A DNA stretch of 64,000 bases from Coptis chinensis (lineage: Eukaryota > Streptophyta > Magnoliopsida > Ranunculales > Ranunculaceae): the NCBI GenBank assembly GCA_015680905.1, contig CM027377.1, positions 63,819,501 to 63,883,500 on the forward strand, read 5' to 3'. The notes below the pieces were generated by a model. The model was not told the origin of the DNA, ran no database searches, and was given only the letters and a program-made list of their open reading frames with translations. Below, piece after piece: positions 9,961-21,127 of the stretch (its first letter is position 1; the number at the start of each line of letters is the position of its first letter). Position numbers and translations under genes: made by a program.

Positions 9961-10884
9961 GAGGGGGGGGGGGGTCTTCATTATTCGGCCTACAACATTT
10001 TATGTTTTAGCTTATGCATTAGTTAGTTTTTATTCCAGCACTTACATTATGTCCTTTTCATTTCAGCAACTTAAATACTGTAAGTCATTTCTTCTTAATA
10101 AAAGTCATTTCTTTTCAAGTTTAATTCCTGTCCTGCATTTAATTATTTAATATATACAGCAAGTTTAATTATTCCTTCAATGACTATAAGCTAATCCCCC
10201 CCCCCCTTCAGGGGGAGAGTTATGCTGCTCGTGTGAGAATCCGGATTGACTCTTTAATATTCTAGAATCACTACTTAGGAATTAGGTGTAGATTAGACAT
10301 CTGATCCCAAAATGACTGAGACTGTACAAATTTGGAGTGCTGATGCTCCAGAACAGTCTCGCGAGAGACCCAAAATGTCTCGCGCGCGACTCTTTGGTGT
10401 CAGGCAGCTCTCCAATTTGTCCAGCTAATGTAGAAGCGAACCAGGAGTTGAAATGATATTCCATAGATGAAATATTAGTTCAACTTCTTATGCTAGTGCG
10501 ATGCGACTCAGAGATGTGCATGTTTCGCTAGGGATCAATACTCGACGTCGTATCGGGTTTCTCTATGAACTCGAGACGAATTAGAGCTATAGTAATATGG
10601 TAATATAAACTGTTAAAAAATGATTCTTGCATGAGTATGATTAACCCTCTCCCTGTTTCTCTATCTTTGTTTATTTACATCGAAATCACCGTTAGTAATT
10701 TACATTATTTACATTACCGTTAATTTGATTAAACCAACTAAAAAACCTAAAATCCTACTCACTAAAAGTTGTAATTCCAGTTGTGAACCTTGCCGAGACC
10801 TAAGGTTTGGACGATCCCTTACTCGACCTATCCTACTAAACCCATGTGAGTAAGGTAACTTGACTAAAAGGACGACTATACGGA

Positions 10885-10945
10885 CTTTGGACTTTGGACT
10901 TTGGTCTTCGGACTTCGAACTTCGGACTGTGGACCTCAGACTTAA
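10885..10945 (+). repeat. degenerate GGACTTTGG tandem repeat in the E1 LTR
   Basis: Seven to eight copies of a 7-8-bp unit (GGACTTT, GGTCTTC, GGACTTC, GAACTTC variants) close to the 3' end of the LTR. Not seen in the E2 LTR. Confidence 0.7.
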
Positions 10946-10981
10946 GTATAAAACCAATAACGTGAAATCAGCGTTTCATCA

Positions 10982-11524
10982 GTAGCATAACAATCTCCCG
11001 AGTTTTATTCTTGTCTAGAGCACGAAGTTCTTCTTGCATCGCCTTTCTCTATACTGGACGAGAGTTAGCTTCTCTAAAGTTCTTGGGCTCTTGCACATCA
11101 TTGACTGTACTCAAGAAAGCCTGATGAGATGAAGTGATATTCGCATACGTTATATACTCCTGTAGCAGATAAGAAATGTCATGCAAGGAATAAAAATTCT
11201 TGTGAATCACTGGAGGATGATGTTCTCTATCAAATTTATAGTAATCCTTAAGAGTTACTGGAGGTCGTCTCTCTTATTCTGATTGTCAAGAAACTGGAGG
11301 AGCACTAGAGCGCGCCCCCACCTCTGTTAGCTCATTCTTGGAGTGCGCCCGTGCCCCTTCTACTAGAAAATCGTCAGGCACTAGAGCGTGCGCGCCTTCT
11401 GTTCAGTAGAACCCATAACTTCAGCGGCAGGAACTATACCTTCACCAACCACTGGGACAGGAACCATGCCTTCATCTACTACTGGGAGAGGTACCAAATT
11501 AGCCATTACTGCTGAGAGAAGTGC
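10982..11524 (-). mobile_element. Ty1/copia pol scrap
   Basis: On the minus strand this reads as the linker between integrase and reverse transcriptase of a Ty1/copia polyprotein: a region ending H-Q-A-F-L-S-T-V, then V-Q-E-P-K-N-F-R-E-A and A-M-Q-E-E-L-R-A-L. Both ends are cut by Athila-like LTRs, so it is the older target DNA between E1 and E2. Fossil, broken. Confidence 0.7.
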
Positions 11525-13101
11525 TGATAAGCACCCAAAACTGTAATATTAAACCCCATTGAGACATCTAAATTTGGTTAATTATGTGTTTAATAAACAT
11601 GAAATAAGTATATTTTTGTACTTTTTCAGGTCTTCGCAGTAAACATGAAAATATTGGTTAAACCTGCGTTAAAGTACGGGGAACGATGTATATATGAATT
11701 CTTCCAAATCAGCCATGTGAAGCTAAACAAAGATGGATCAAAGCCGGGGACTCAAACATGACAGAATCGAGTCAGAATGGGACTATGTAAAGGAAAGCGT
11801 AAACTTTCGGAGCTTATATCTCGTTAACCTGGACTCCGATTTCGGCAAGTAAGCTGCCCAGATGATCAGCACGACTAGCTCTACCTTAGGCTAGAAATTG
11901 CAGAAATCGACGTCCGGACCCACCAATAGATATAGCACGTGGACCCACCTTTTGGGCCCACAAGAAGAGATGAGTCATCAATCATGGAGCATGTCAAGAC
12001 AAAAGCGCCAAATTATTGGTGCAAAGTTGACACCTTGCATGTAATTAATAATATTAGGTGTTAATAGTAAAAAAAAGCAAGGTGTCACTTTGTTTTAATG
12101 TGGTGGATAAAAGTGAATTAAATGTGTGTGTGTGTTTTCACGTGGGATGAGGGGGAGAATTCTAAAAGGAAGGAAAAAAACAAAACAAGGGGGGATGCAC
12201 TCCATTTACTCCCTTGACTTCTTTTCTTTTATCATGCATTATTTTTTGTTAGTTCCTTAGTAAGTTCTTAGTTTAGTTTTAGTTTTGAGTTTTTATGAAA
12301 AAGCTTGTAATAGTTTTAATGGTAGAAACCTTTGTGTTCTTGTTCTAAATAAAATCTAAACTTCTTAATGCAAGTGAGTGCTTCTATTCTTCTTCTTCTT
12401 CTTTCTCTTTCTCATATACATATATATTTGCATCTTTCATTTTTATCCCAAGGATCATGAGCTAAAACCTTCCCTTTGTGGGGGGTTAATGATGCTCATG
12501 TAAGGGATAACCTTTGTGATGTGATTTTAGTAAGTTGTTTAGGAAGAACAACTAGACCTACATCCTATCCCAAAATGGTAGTTGGTGTAGAGTCTAGTTA
12601 GGAATCAAGGTGATGATCTTAGAGATAAGTCATTGCTTTGGTTCTACATGCTAGCAATATGATCTTAGAGATGAGTCATAGTGTTAGGGATCAAGTTAAT
12701 CTTTATTAGGACTTGTCTATGAGTTCTAGGAAGGTTAAGATGCAAGAACCTAAAATCATACAATAGAGGTTATCTTCACATTAGGAGAACTAACTCTCCA
12801 CACCTATCTAGAAGTAAATTTTTATCTTTGTTTTAGTTGCATGTTTACGTAACTTAAAGTTTTCAGTTTTTGCATTAAAAGAAACCAAGTAGTTAGTATC
12901 AATTAAACCATAGCTTAAAACTTATTCACTAGTTTCCTAAAAGAGCAAAACCAAATTGTAAGTTGTCTTAGACTTAGGATGGTTTGAAATCCCTACTCAA
13001 AACTATGCACACGAATATCGTGAGTAAGGGAAAATCTTTGTATTCGCACTTTGTCAAATTAGAGAATCAAATTTCTAACATACGCAAAAAGGTGAACATC
13101 A
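11525..13101 (+). repeat. E2 5' LTR
   Basis: Starts TGATAAGCACCCAAAAC and ends ...GTGAACATCA, 1577 bp, followed by AAA and the PBS. The five bases before it (AGTGC, 11520-11524) would be the left target duplication. A CT-rich stretch near 12380-12410 and an AT run at 12415-12430 lie inside. Confidence 0.85.
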
Positions 13102-13104
13102 AAA

Positions 13105-13117
13105 TGGCGTTGTTGCC
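13105..13117 (+). promoter_or_regulatory. E2 primer-binding site (tRNA-Asp type)
   Basis: TGGCGTTGTTGCC lies 3 nt after the LTR. It matches the complement of the tRNA-Asp 3' end with a couple of mismatches. tRNA-Asp priming is usual for Athila-like elements. Confidence 0.75.
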
Positions 13118-14395
13118 ATCCTAAGGACCAAAAGACCTTCCATTACAAGCTGGAATTGCTCCAAGGGGAAACCCCCACTCTTATTCCTATCCATCGTTTT
13201 TCATTCGTTTTCATCATTTTTTTTTTAAATTTTCCCGCATTTCGCTACTGAACCGAGTTTGAATTTTTTGTTGCACTTATAGGAACAAAAAGTTAGGACC
13301 TGGAAAAGAATCTATACACTAATATAAGATTGTTGTGAAAATTTTGGCGATCATTGGAAGACTCTCTGGCGTCTTGGATCTTGACACTGCCGACCGCTAG
13401 TTGAACTCGCATGCATGGGTGTTTAGTCTCTGTTGGTACTCCTGTTTCATCTCCAGCATCCACTGTGAAATCTTGTTCCATTACCAGGCCTAACTCTCTG
13501 GACCTGTAACAAATACTTTAAATATCTTCTGGGATTAAGGACGTTGACGGGTTGAAACGTCTGTTTCATTTCTTTGGCGGACTTGCGAGACACTACAGGT
13601 TCCCAATTTTATACTATTTTTAAATGAATACCATGTATGTAGTGATTATATACTAGTTTATGGATTATTATTTACCTATTAGGCTAGAAATATGCATGAA
13701 TCATGTTAATACGCCTGTAAATATATATATATGTGATTAAGTGGGTATGAATTCCATATTAATGTATATATACATACAAATGGTACTGTTTTGCATTGTT
13801 ATCTCTATCTATATGTATAAGTGTCTATTGTTGCATGTTTAGTATTTCTCTATGTATAAGTACACGGTCTTGTTTAATAAGTCGATTTTGTCAAGAAAGA
13901 GGAGAACATTCTAACAAGGGTTAAAATCTGAGTTGGGTAAGTTGTTTCTAAACCCTACGGGGTGAAGCTGCTCTCTATATGACATTCACAATCTCAATGA
14001 GTATTGACGAAATCGAATTATTATGCAATTCAAGAGTCGTATTTTAGTTTAGGTATAATACATTGCATGTTTAGTTTACGTTTTGCATTGTCATATCTAT
14101 CCACGTACGTATAGTATCTTCACATGCTAATGTATCTAGATATGTATGAGTGATTATAATTTGCATGTTAGTGTAGATATACATATATACGAAATATATA
14201 TCTACCTATTTGTCTACATATATGTATTACTGATGTGTATTTGCCTGTACATATCGAAGTATTTATTGATGGTACAACCTTGCCTATTCATATTAATATA
14301 CGTATGAGTAGAGTATCTTCACATGCTACTGCATCTAGTATTGTATGAGTAGGTCGTATTTGCATGCTTGTACTTTCTCCCTTGCATAAATCTTT

Positions 14396-14441
<46 letters not shown>

Positions 14442-14890
14442 CAAAAATTAAAATTAATTAGGACCTTGCATAAATTTTAATTCCATAAATCTTAATCATA
14501 TTTCAACAGTGTCTAGGAAACTTGAAAGATTGAGGTTATTTAATTAGAACCGTACTTGCACGTCAAGCCTCCCTTTTATCTCTCTTGTGACCTGGCTGTT
14601 GGTTTATGCACATACACGTATTCCTAGCTTCACTGCTACGTTAGCAGCAGCTTAGGCCTACGTTGTTCAACTCTAATGCTTGAAGATAATCATAAAATTC
14701 AAGAAATAATAAGTTCCTTCTGTCAATTAGATCTAATTTTATACTTGCATGAGATTAAGGTCTGGTTCTACTAAAGAATTTGAACATACTTATCGTAGGA
14801 GAAAATACGATAAGCATTTGCGTAAGTTTTCACCTCCACAAAGTTCTTCATCTATTAATCCAAAATAACAAGATTCGTCACCATTCCCAT
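13118..14890 (+). other. E2 untranslated leader
   Basis: A 1.8-kb noncoding leader between PBS and gag, as is usual for Athila-like elements. It is AT-rich with many TATATA and GTATAT runs. No reading frame is supported. Confidence 0.7.
14398..14440. repeat. (AT)n microsatellite
   Basis: About 20 AT units in the E2 leader. Confidence 0.95.
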
Positions 14891-14898
14891 CATTCATT

Positions 14899-16220
14899 AT
14901 GGCTGACGAAAATCCACCAGCTGAGAAGCCCCTTTCGGACTTCTATACAACATTACAGGAAGGACCTTCTTCCTGTATCAAACTCGAGGACATTGTCGGT
15001 GATTTTCGAATTCCGCCAAACGTTTTTAGTTTGTTACCTATGTATCATGGTTTGGATCATGAAAAACCATATAATCATCTTCGTAGGCTTCAGTAAGTGG
15101 CCACAACATTTCACCATCCAGCTGTCTCTAAGGAACAACTCTTGTTGCGGTTGTTTCCATTCACTTTAGCGGAAAAAGCGTCAATTTGGCTAGCAGGACA
15201 ACAACCACAATCCATAGATACATGGAAAAAGCGTCAATTCAGTAAGTTGCTTCAATTTTATACTCAAAAGAAAACTGCTGAAATGCTTCAGAAAATTCAA
15301 TTCTTTCGTCAAAATCCTTATGACAACATCCAAATTTTGCTTGGCGCTCTCCTCCACCATAGATGGCTCCTCCAAGTTTCGCTAATCCACCTGTTCGACC
15401 ACCCAACAACTTTATTCCATACCTCCAAGGAAATAATCAGCAATACCAACAAAGTGAAAATCAATTTCAAAATAATTCCAATGCTAACTATCAAACCAAC
15501 CGCAGCCTTGTTCCAGCCAATCCAAATCCCAGCTATAATCAACAACTTCTCAGCAATAATCGTGAACTAGTACCTGTTGCACAACCTGCGCCACTCATTA
15601 CGGATAGGACAAGCGAGACGTTCTTAGCTTACATGAACAAACAATCTCAAATTTTAACATCTATCTAACAATCACTTCAATAATTGGCGCAAGAAAAGAG
15701 TCAGAAAGGCATGTTTCCTAGACAAGCAGTTCCAAACCTAAGCCAACAAACACTGCCTTTGAACTCACCAATGCACTAGGTAAAAATACTCCAAACAAAG
15801 GTGAGGTGCATGCAATCACTACTCTTCGATCTGGTAAAACTGTAGACAATCAAATACGTATGCCAGATGATCAACCAAAGGTATCCAAAGGTTACAATGA
15901 ATCTATTTCCAATAATGAACCTACGGAGGGTTCACCAAATCCAACAAAGTCAACATCTTATAAATTAGGAAACGAGCAAGCGGACCAAATTTCGGCCTGA
16001 GGCACCGTTTTCTGCACGCTTGGCAAAGAATAAACCTGATGAGAATTTTGATGAAATTCGAGAAATCTTTTAGAATTTAACAATCAACTTACCTTTTCTC
16101 GATGCCCTAAAGCTATTGCCCAAACATGCAAAATTTCTGAAAGATATGTGCACCACAAAAAAGATAACTAATGTTCCTCAACAAGCATTCCTCACCGAAT
16201 AGTTTCCATCCATCACCGAA
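14899..16220 (+). pseudogene. E2 gag remnant
   Basis: Starts with a conserved M-A-x-E block, then PLSDFYTTLQEGPSSCI and DFRIPPNVFSLLPMYHGLDH. The retrotransposon gag core L-R-L-F-P-F-T-L-A-x-K-A-x-x-W-L falls around 15140-15200. A Gln/Asn/Pro-rich region (about 15370-15660) and a basic region follow. The same order occurs in E3 and E4. Gag forms the particle shell; here it is a broken fossil with several breaks. Confidence 0.8.
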
Positions 16221-16229
16221 CACAATGGT

Positions 16230-16710
16230 ATAGTAAAACACAAGGACTTTGGTCGACTAACAGTTCCATGCACCTTAGGTGACAAATATACGACTACTAC
16301 GCTACTAGACCTAGGAGCTAGTGTGAACATACTTCCATATTACTTATTTAAGCAACTAGGTCTTCATGAGCTTAAACCTACCACTATGACTCTACAGTTA
16401 GCTGATCGTTCCATTAAGTATCCAAAAGGAATTGTGGAAAACGTCCTTGTAAAAGTCCAAGACTTTTATTATCCTGTAGACTTTGTTATTTTGGATACAG
16501 AAGTTGCATGTGATTCCATTCCTATCATCTTAGGACGTCCGTTCCTAGCAATTGCTAATGCTCTCATTAAATGTACGGATGGTTCCATGACCATGTCCTT
16601 CGGAAATCTTTCGGTCAAGGTGAATGTGTTCAAGTTGATGAAACAAATTCCAGAGCCTGACATTGATGGTGAACTGAACAGGTTGACAGCATTGCGCAAG
16701 AGTATTTAAC
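16230..16710 (+). pseudogene. E2 protease region
   Basis: The aspartic protease segment of an Athila-type polyprotein: an L-D-L-G-A-S-V-N-like active-site region near 16305-16330, then VDFVILDTEV and the highly conserved IPIILGRPFLA near 16520-16550. Fossil remnant within gag-pol. Confidence 0.75.
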
Positions 16711-17100
16711 AAACTCTTTTCCTAAAGATGAAGTATACCAATTTCTTTCCTTTAGCGATTCTGAATTTGAGGACGATGATTATACACAAGAAGTAAATGA
16801 GTTATTAGAGTCAATACCACTATTTGACCCTACGACCGTGATGTCTAGTGACTTGGATGAACATTAATCTATTTACTCCATAGAAGAAGACTTTCCTCAA
16901 GAATCTTTAATACCCACTCCACCCACCCCTGACTTAAAGCCTCTTCCTTCAGAATTAAAATACGTACATCTTGATCCAGATGGTAGTCATCCAATTATCA
17001 TATCATCACAATTGACTGACGATCAATAATCTCGTTAAATAGATGTCATTCAACAACACTGTTTTGCTATTGGATGGTCCCTTGATGACATTAAAGGCAT
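16711..17100 (+). pseudogene. E2 protease-RT linker
   Basis: Acidic linker between protease and RT, also present in E3 at about 37300-37650 (minus). Shared blocks include P-L-P-x-E-L-K-Y-x-x-L-D-P-D-G-S-H and A-I-G-W-S-L-x-D-I-K-G-I. Part of the broken polyprotein. Confidence 0.65.
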
Positions 17101-18570
17101 TGACCCTACTGTGTGCACCCATTGCATACACCTTGAAGAAAATGCTAAGACGTCGCGTGAACAGCAGCGTCGTCTAAACCTAACCATGAAAGATGTGGTA
17201 CGGGAGGAAGTTTTAAGATTACTCGATGCGGGTATTATTTACCCCACCTCCGATAGTGTTTGGGTGAGTCTAGTACACGTTATTCCAAAGAAATCTGGCA
17301 TTACAGTTGTGCGCAATGATAAAGATGAATGCATCTCCGCTCATATTCTAGTGAAATAGCAAATATGCATTGACTATCACAAACTTAATGCAGTCACTCG
17401 TAAGGATCACTTCCCACTGCCCTTCATCGATCAGATGCTTGAACGGTTAGCCGGTCATGCATATTACTATTTTCTTGATGGTTATTCAGGATATTTTCAG
17501 ATAGTCATAGATCCTGCTAATCAAGAAAATATCAAGTTCTCCTGTCCATTTAGTACATTTGCATATAAACGAATGCCTTTCGGCCTTTGCAATGCACCTG
17601 GTACTTTCCGACGCTGCATGCTTCACATTTTCAGTGATATGGTTGAACGTTTTATGGAAGTATTCATGGACGACTTCTCAATATATGGCGATTCTTTCGA
17701 TAGCTGTCTATCAAATCTTGAAAAGGTCTTTACACGTTGTGAAGAGAAAAACCTTGTTCTTAATTGGGAAAAATGTCATTTCATGGTTACAAAAGGAATA
17801 TTTCTAGGACATATTGTTTCAAAGGATGGAATCGAAGTCGATAAAGCTAAGATTGAAAAAATTGCTTCACTTCCTATACCAAAAATAGTTCGCGACATTC
17901 GCACATTCTTAGGACACGCAGGTTTCCATAGGAGATTTATTCAAGATTTCTCAAAGGTTGCTCAACCTTTAACCAATCTCCTGCTTAAAGATGTCGCTTT
18001 TGACTTCACTTTCAATTGCAAACAAGCTCTTGAGACCTTAAAATCCGCCCTAACTACCGCTCCCATAATTCAACCACCTGATTGGTCTAACCTTTTGAAT
18101 TAATGTGTGACACGAGCGACTATGCTATTGGAGTTATACTAGAGCAACACCGAGAAGATAAGCCAATTGTCATTTACTACGTGAGTAAAACTCTTAATAA
18201 AGCTCAACGTAACTATACCACCACTAAGAAAGAGTTTCTCGCCGTTGTATATGCCTTGGATAAGTTTCGTCCATACCTAGTGGGTTCTTCCACAATTGTC
18301 TACACCGACCATGCGGCGCTTCGTTACCTATTAGCAAAAAAAAATGAAAAATAGAGGTTGATCTGCTGGATTCTCCTCTTGCAAGAATTTACTCTAGAAA
18401 TTAGAGATAAAAAAGGTTGCGAAAATGTGGTTGCAGACCATTTATCACGACTCATCAGTGAGGTCAATAATGATACAGAACCCATCTGTGATTCCTTTCC
18501 TGATGAACAATTGTATTCCATTTTTTCGTCCTCTTGGTACGCTGACATAGTAAATTACTTAGTTACCAAG
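17101..18570 (+). pseudogene. E2 reverse transcriptase and RNase H region
   Basis: Contains the Ty3/gypsy RT series: V-R-E-E-V-L-R-L-L-D-A-G-I-I-Y-P, then FLDGYSGYFQI, RMPFGLCNAPGTF and the catalytic FMDDFSIYG (about 17660-17690), then FLGHIVSKDGIEVD. RNase H follows with VIYYVSKTLN, TTTKKEFLAVVYALDKFRPYL and a Y-T-D-H-A-A-L-R-Y-L motif (18300-18340). RT and RNase H copy the element RNA to DNA. Broken fossil. Confidence 0.88.
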
Positions 18571-19830
18571 GAAGTCCCTTCGTCTTGGTTCATAATGACC
18601 AAAAAAAGTTCTTATCCACTGTGAAATTTTATTTCTGGGATGATCCTTACCTCTTCAAGTATTGTTCCAACCAACTAATCCGCCGTTGCATTCTCGATTG
18701 GGAACACAATGACGTGTTATCCTTCTGCCATGAACAATCTTGTGGTGGTCATTTCAGTGGAAAGAAAACAGCGGCCAAGGTTCTAAACTGTTGATTTTAT
18801 TGGCCAACACTGTTTCAAGATGCACATGAGCATTGTAAAGCATGCAACCGCTGCCAGCAGCTAAGACGCATTACTCAACGCAATATGATGTCTTTAAATC
18901 CCATTTTAATTGTGGAAATCTTTGATGTATAGGGCATCGACTTCATGGGTCCCTTTCCAAATTCTCATGGCTTCTTATACATATTGGTAGCCGTTAACTA
19001 CGTGTCCAAATAGATTAAGGCTTTGGCATGTTGTGCTAATGATCATAAAGTGGTCGTTTTGTTCGTAAAGGAAAATATTTTCTCACGATTTGGTGTTCCC
19101 AAAGCTATAATTAGTGATAGGGGAAAATATTTCTGTAATAAAATTTTTGAATCATTAGTAAAGAAATATGGAGTCACGCACAAAGTTGCAACTCCGTATC
19201 ATCCTCAGACCAGTGGCCAAGTAGAAGTCTCTAATAGAGAGATCAAATCCATTTTAGAAAAAACTGTTAATCTATCTAGAAAAGACTGGTCTCTAAGATT
19301 ATCTGATGCCTTGTGGGCATATAGAACAGCTTTTAAGACACCTATAGGGATATCCCCTTATCACCTCATTTTTGGAAAACCTTGTCATCTGTCAGTTGAA
19401 CTTGAACATCGTGCTCTATGGGCCATCAAAAGCCTCAATTATAATACCAATACGGCAGGCGAGAAGCGAAAATTGTAATTAAATGAACTTGAGGAAATTT
19501 GGAGTGATGCCTATGATCTCTTGAAGTCCTATAAAGCTAACATGAAAAGAGTGCATGACAAGCACATATTGAGAAAAGATTTCAAAGTTGGTCAAAAAGT
19601 TTTGTTGTACAACTCCAGATTAAACATTTTTCCAGGAAAATTAAAATCTCGATGGTCTGGTCCTTTCACTGTCTCTGCTGTCACCCCTTATGGGGCTATA
19701 TCTTTGAAAAATTTAAACGATAACAGCGAATTTTAAGTAAATGGCCAACGTCTAAAACATTATCATGAGTTGCGCTCTCCAGATGTCAAAAAGATTCTTC
19801 TCCTAGATCCAGTCTACACAGACTAATAGA
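18571..19830 (+). pseudogene. E2 integrase region
   Basis: N-terminal zinc-binding region with C-G-G-H-F-S-G and C-x-x-C-Q-Q blocks (about 18740-18870). The catalytic core has [12 protein letters not shown] and [19 protein letters not shown], and the C-terminal region has KVLLYNSRLNIFPGKLKSRW and GPF (19590-19670). Integrase inserts the DNA copy into the chromosome. Broken fossil. Confidence 0.85.
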
Positions 19831-21122
19831 TTCGCTGGTGTACTTCCTTCCATGTGATTAAAATAGGGAAAGTATGCCATTAGGGTAGCCGGGCCCTCTT
19901 CTATTTTCTTTTCTAAAAATCCCTAGAGTGTGTGGTTGCAAGCACCGAAACCTTAGTCCACAAAAACTCTAATCAGAACTGAGTATAAATGTCTTATGTT
20001 AATCGAGCAAACGTGCCTTTTGGTAAACAATATGTTCCCAAAATTTCCCCTCCTTCATTCTCTTTCCTTTTCTATTCTCTCCCTCGTGAACTTCAGCTCA
20101 TCATTTGGTGTAAGTCTCACCCATCTCGAATAGGTGATGGTCATAGTACTTTTGCACGAAAGTGACGTACACGAAGGATGGGGTGGTGTATGAATTCTCA
20201 AACACCTTTCTGTCCAAGTCTTGAATTAATATCCGATATGATCCGGTTTAAGGTATATTATTGTCTGACACCATCTCAGCAAGATAAACTTTATCGTCGT
20301 CCCGTTGCTCCCACAGGTTGGGATTCGTCTTGAGGATCTGACGTTAAAAGACTCAACATGTATATACTTGTATTTTTTTTATCTTTCCCTTAGCACTAAG
20401 CATGGTGCCCAAAGAGAGTCATGATATGCAACATTGGACATTTCCTAGTTTGTACAGGGAATGGATTCCACCAGGCCAACCCCAAGCAATTTTCTATGTG
20501 ACTGTATTTCGAGGCGGCTTAAGCCTATACCATATGTACTAAGGGTAATATTATTACTAGACCATTGCACATTGGTCAGGGATGGTACTGTCCTGAACCC
20601 TAGTCCACCAAAGAATAAAGGTTAGGCCACAGTCTGGCTGGATTGGGTTATCCCCAGAGCCGACATGAAAGTTGCCTAATTTAGCTGTTTGTGGTATTTT
20701 TTCTAGATTGCCGGTGTTGTTGACACGTTCCTCTCGACTTGTACACTTGTATATAAAATTTGTAAATAAATAAAATTAGTAAAAAAAAAAAGAAAAAAAA
20801 GGCTTGGATGTGCCTTAGCCATATTCCATTGGATGGCATTTTTAATGTCGATCGTTTTGACATCTCACTCGTTCAATTTGGAGTTAAAACGAATCGGAAT
20901 TCCGCGTTTGAAATTTCGGGACATAAGGGGAATTTATGGAAATCATTTGGGCTTGGGCCAAAAATTAGAACCTGACCCAAACAATGTGTCCGGTCACAAA
21001 ACCCAGCATGCGAGGCAATCCACGCGTAAGCCTCTCCCATTTATTCACCCCAAAATTCTGGATCTTGCTCCCACTCAAACCACTCTAGCGCTTGCGGTAT
21101 CCCAGGTCTAAATTTGACCAGC
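19831..21122 (+). other. E2 spacer after integrase
   Basis: No ORF is supported. A TATATAAAATTTG stretch and AATAAATAAAAT lead into an A-rich run at 20780-20801, which looks like a polyadenylation region. A GGATGGGGTGGTG run near 20175-20187 is a weak PPT-like box. The spacer continues for about 100 bases after E3 (56659-56756) before ORF A1. Confidence 0.6.
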
Positions 21123-21127
21123 GCACG
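21123..21127. repeat. target-site duplication GCACG, left of E3
   Basis: Matches GCACG at 56654-56658 on the far side of LTR(c). It proves that the outer LTRs 21128-22742 and 55045-56653 bound one insertion into E2. Confidence 0.85.

Larger units (their letters stand above)
1..10981 (+). mobile_element. E1: Athila-like Ty3/gypsy element, 3' portion
   Basis: Fossil LTR retrotransposon running off the left edge. Visible parts in order are the tail of an A2-type ORF (1-318), ORF B (488-1400), a first PPT-like box (1676-1690), a long 3' noncoding stretch (7864-9249), the terminal polypurine tract (9251-9264) and the 3' LTR (9265-10981). A CACTA-type transposon (1817-7860) sits inside. Assignment to the Athila group rests on the LTR start TGATAAGCACCCAAAAC, the PPT form and shared 3' sequence with E3, which has an Athila-type pol. 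It is broken; the 5' half is outside the window, so its age cannot be taken from an LTR pair. Confidence 0.8.
9265..10981 (+). repeat. E1 3' LTR
   Basis: Begins TGATAAGCACCCAAAAC right after the PPT and ends ...TTTCATCA at 10981, giving TG...CA ends over 1717 bp. It shares its start with the E2 5' LTR. The next five bases (GTAGC) are the expected right target duplication; its partner is outside the window. Confidence 0.8.
11525..21127 (+). mobile_element. E2: Athila-like element, left part
   Basis: Fossil Ty3/gypsy element with 5' LTR (11525-13101), PBS (13105-13117), leader, gag, protease, RT, RNase H and integrase to about 19830, then spacer to 21127. It continues at 56659 after the inserted E3 complex; the GCACG duplication at 21123-21127 and 56654-56658 marks the joint. 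The pol sequence is of the Athila type. It is clearly old, with on the order of ten or more breaks across gag-pol. Its own 3' LTR is not present. Confidence 0.85.

Noticed and set aside
10885-10945. A CRISPR-like or telomere-like array
   Set aside because: Units are 7-8 bp and degenerate, without spacers, in a plant LTR.
20760-20801. The poly(A) tail of a SINE or LINE
   Set aside because: No retroposon body or target duplication was found around it; it looks like an A-rich polyadenylation region of E2.
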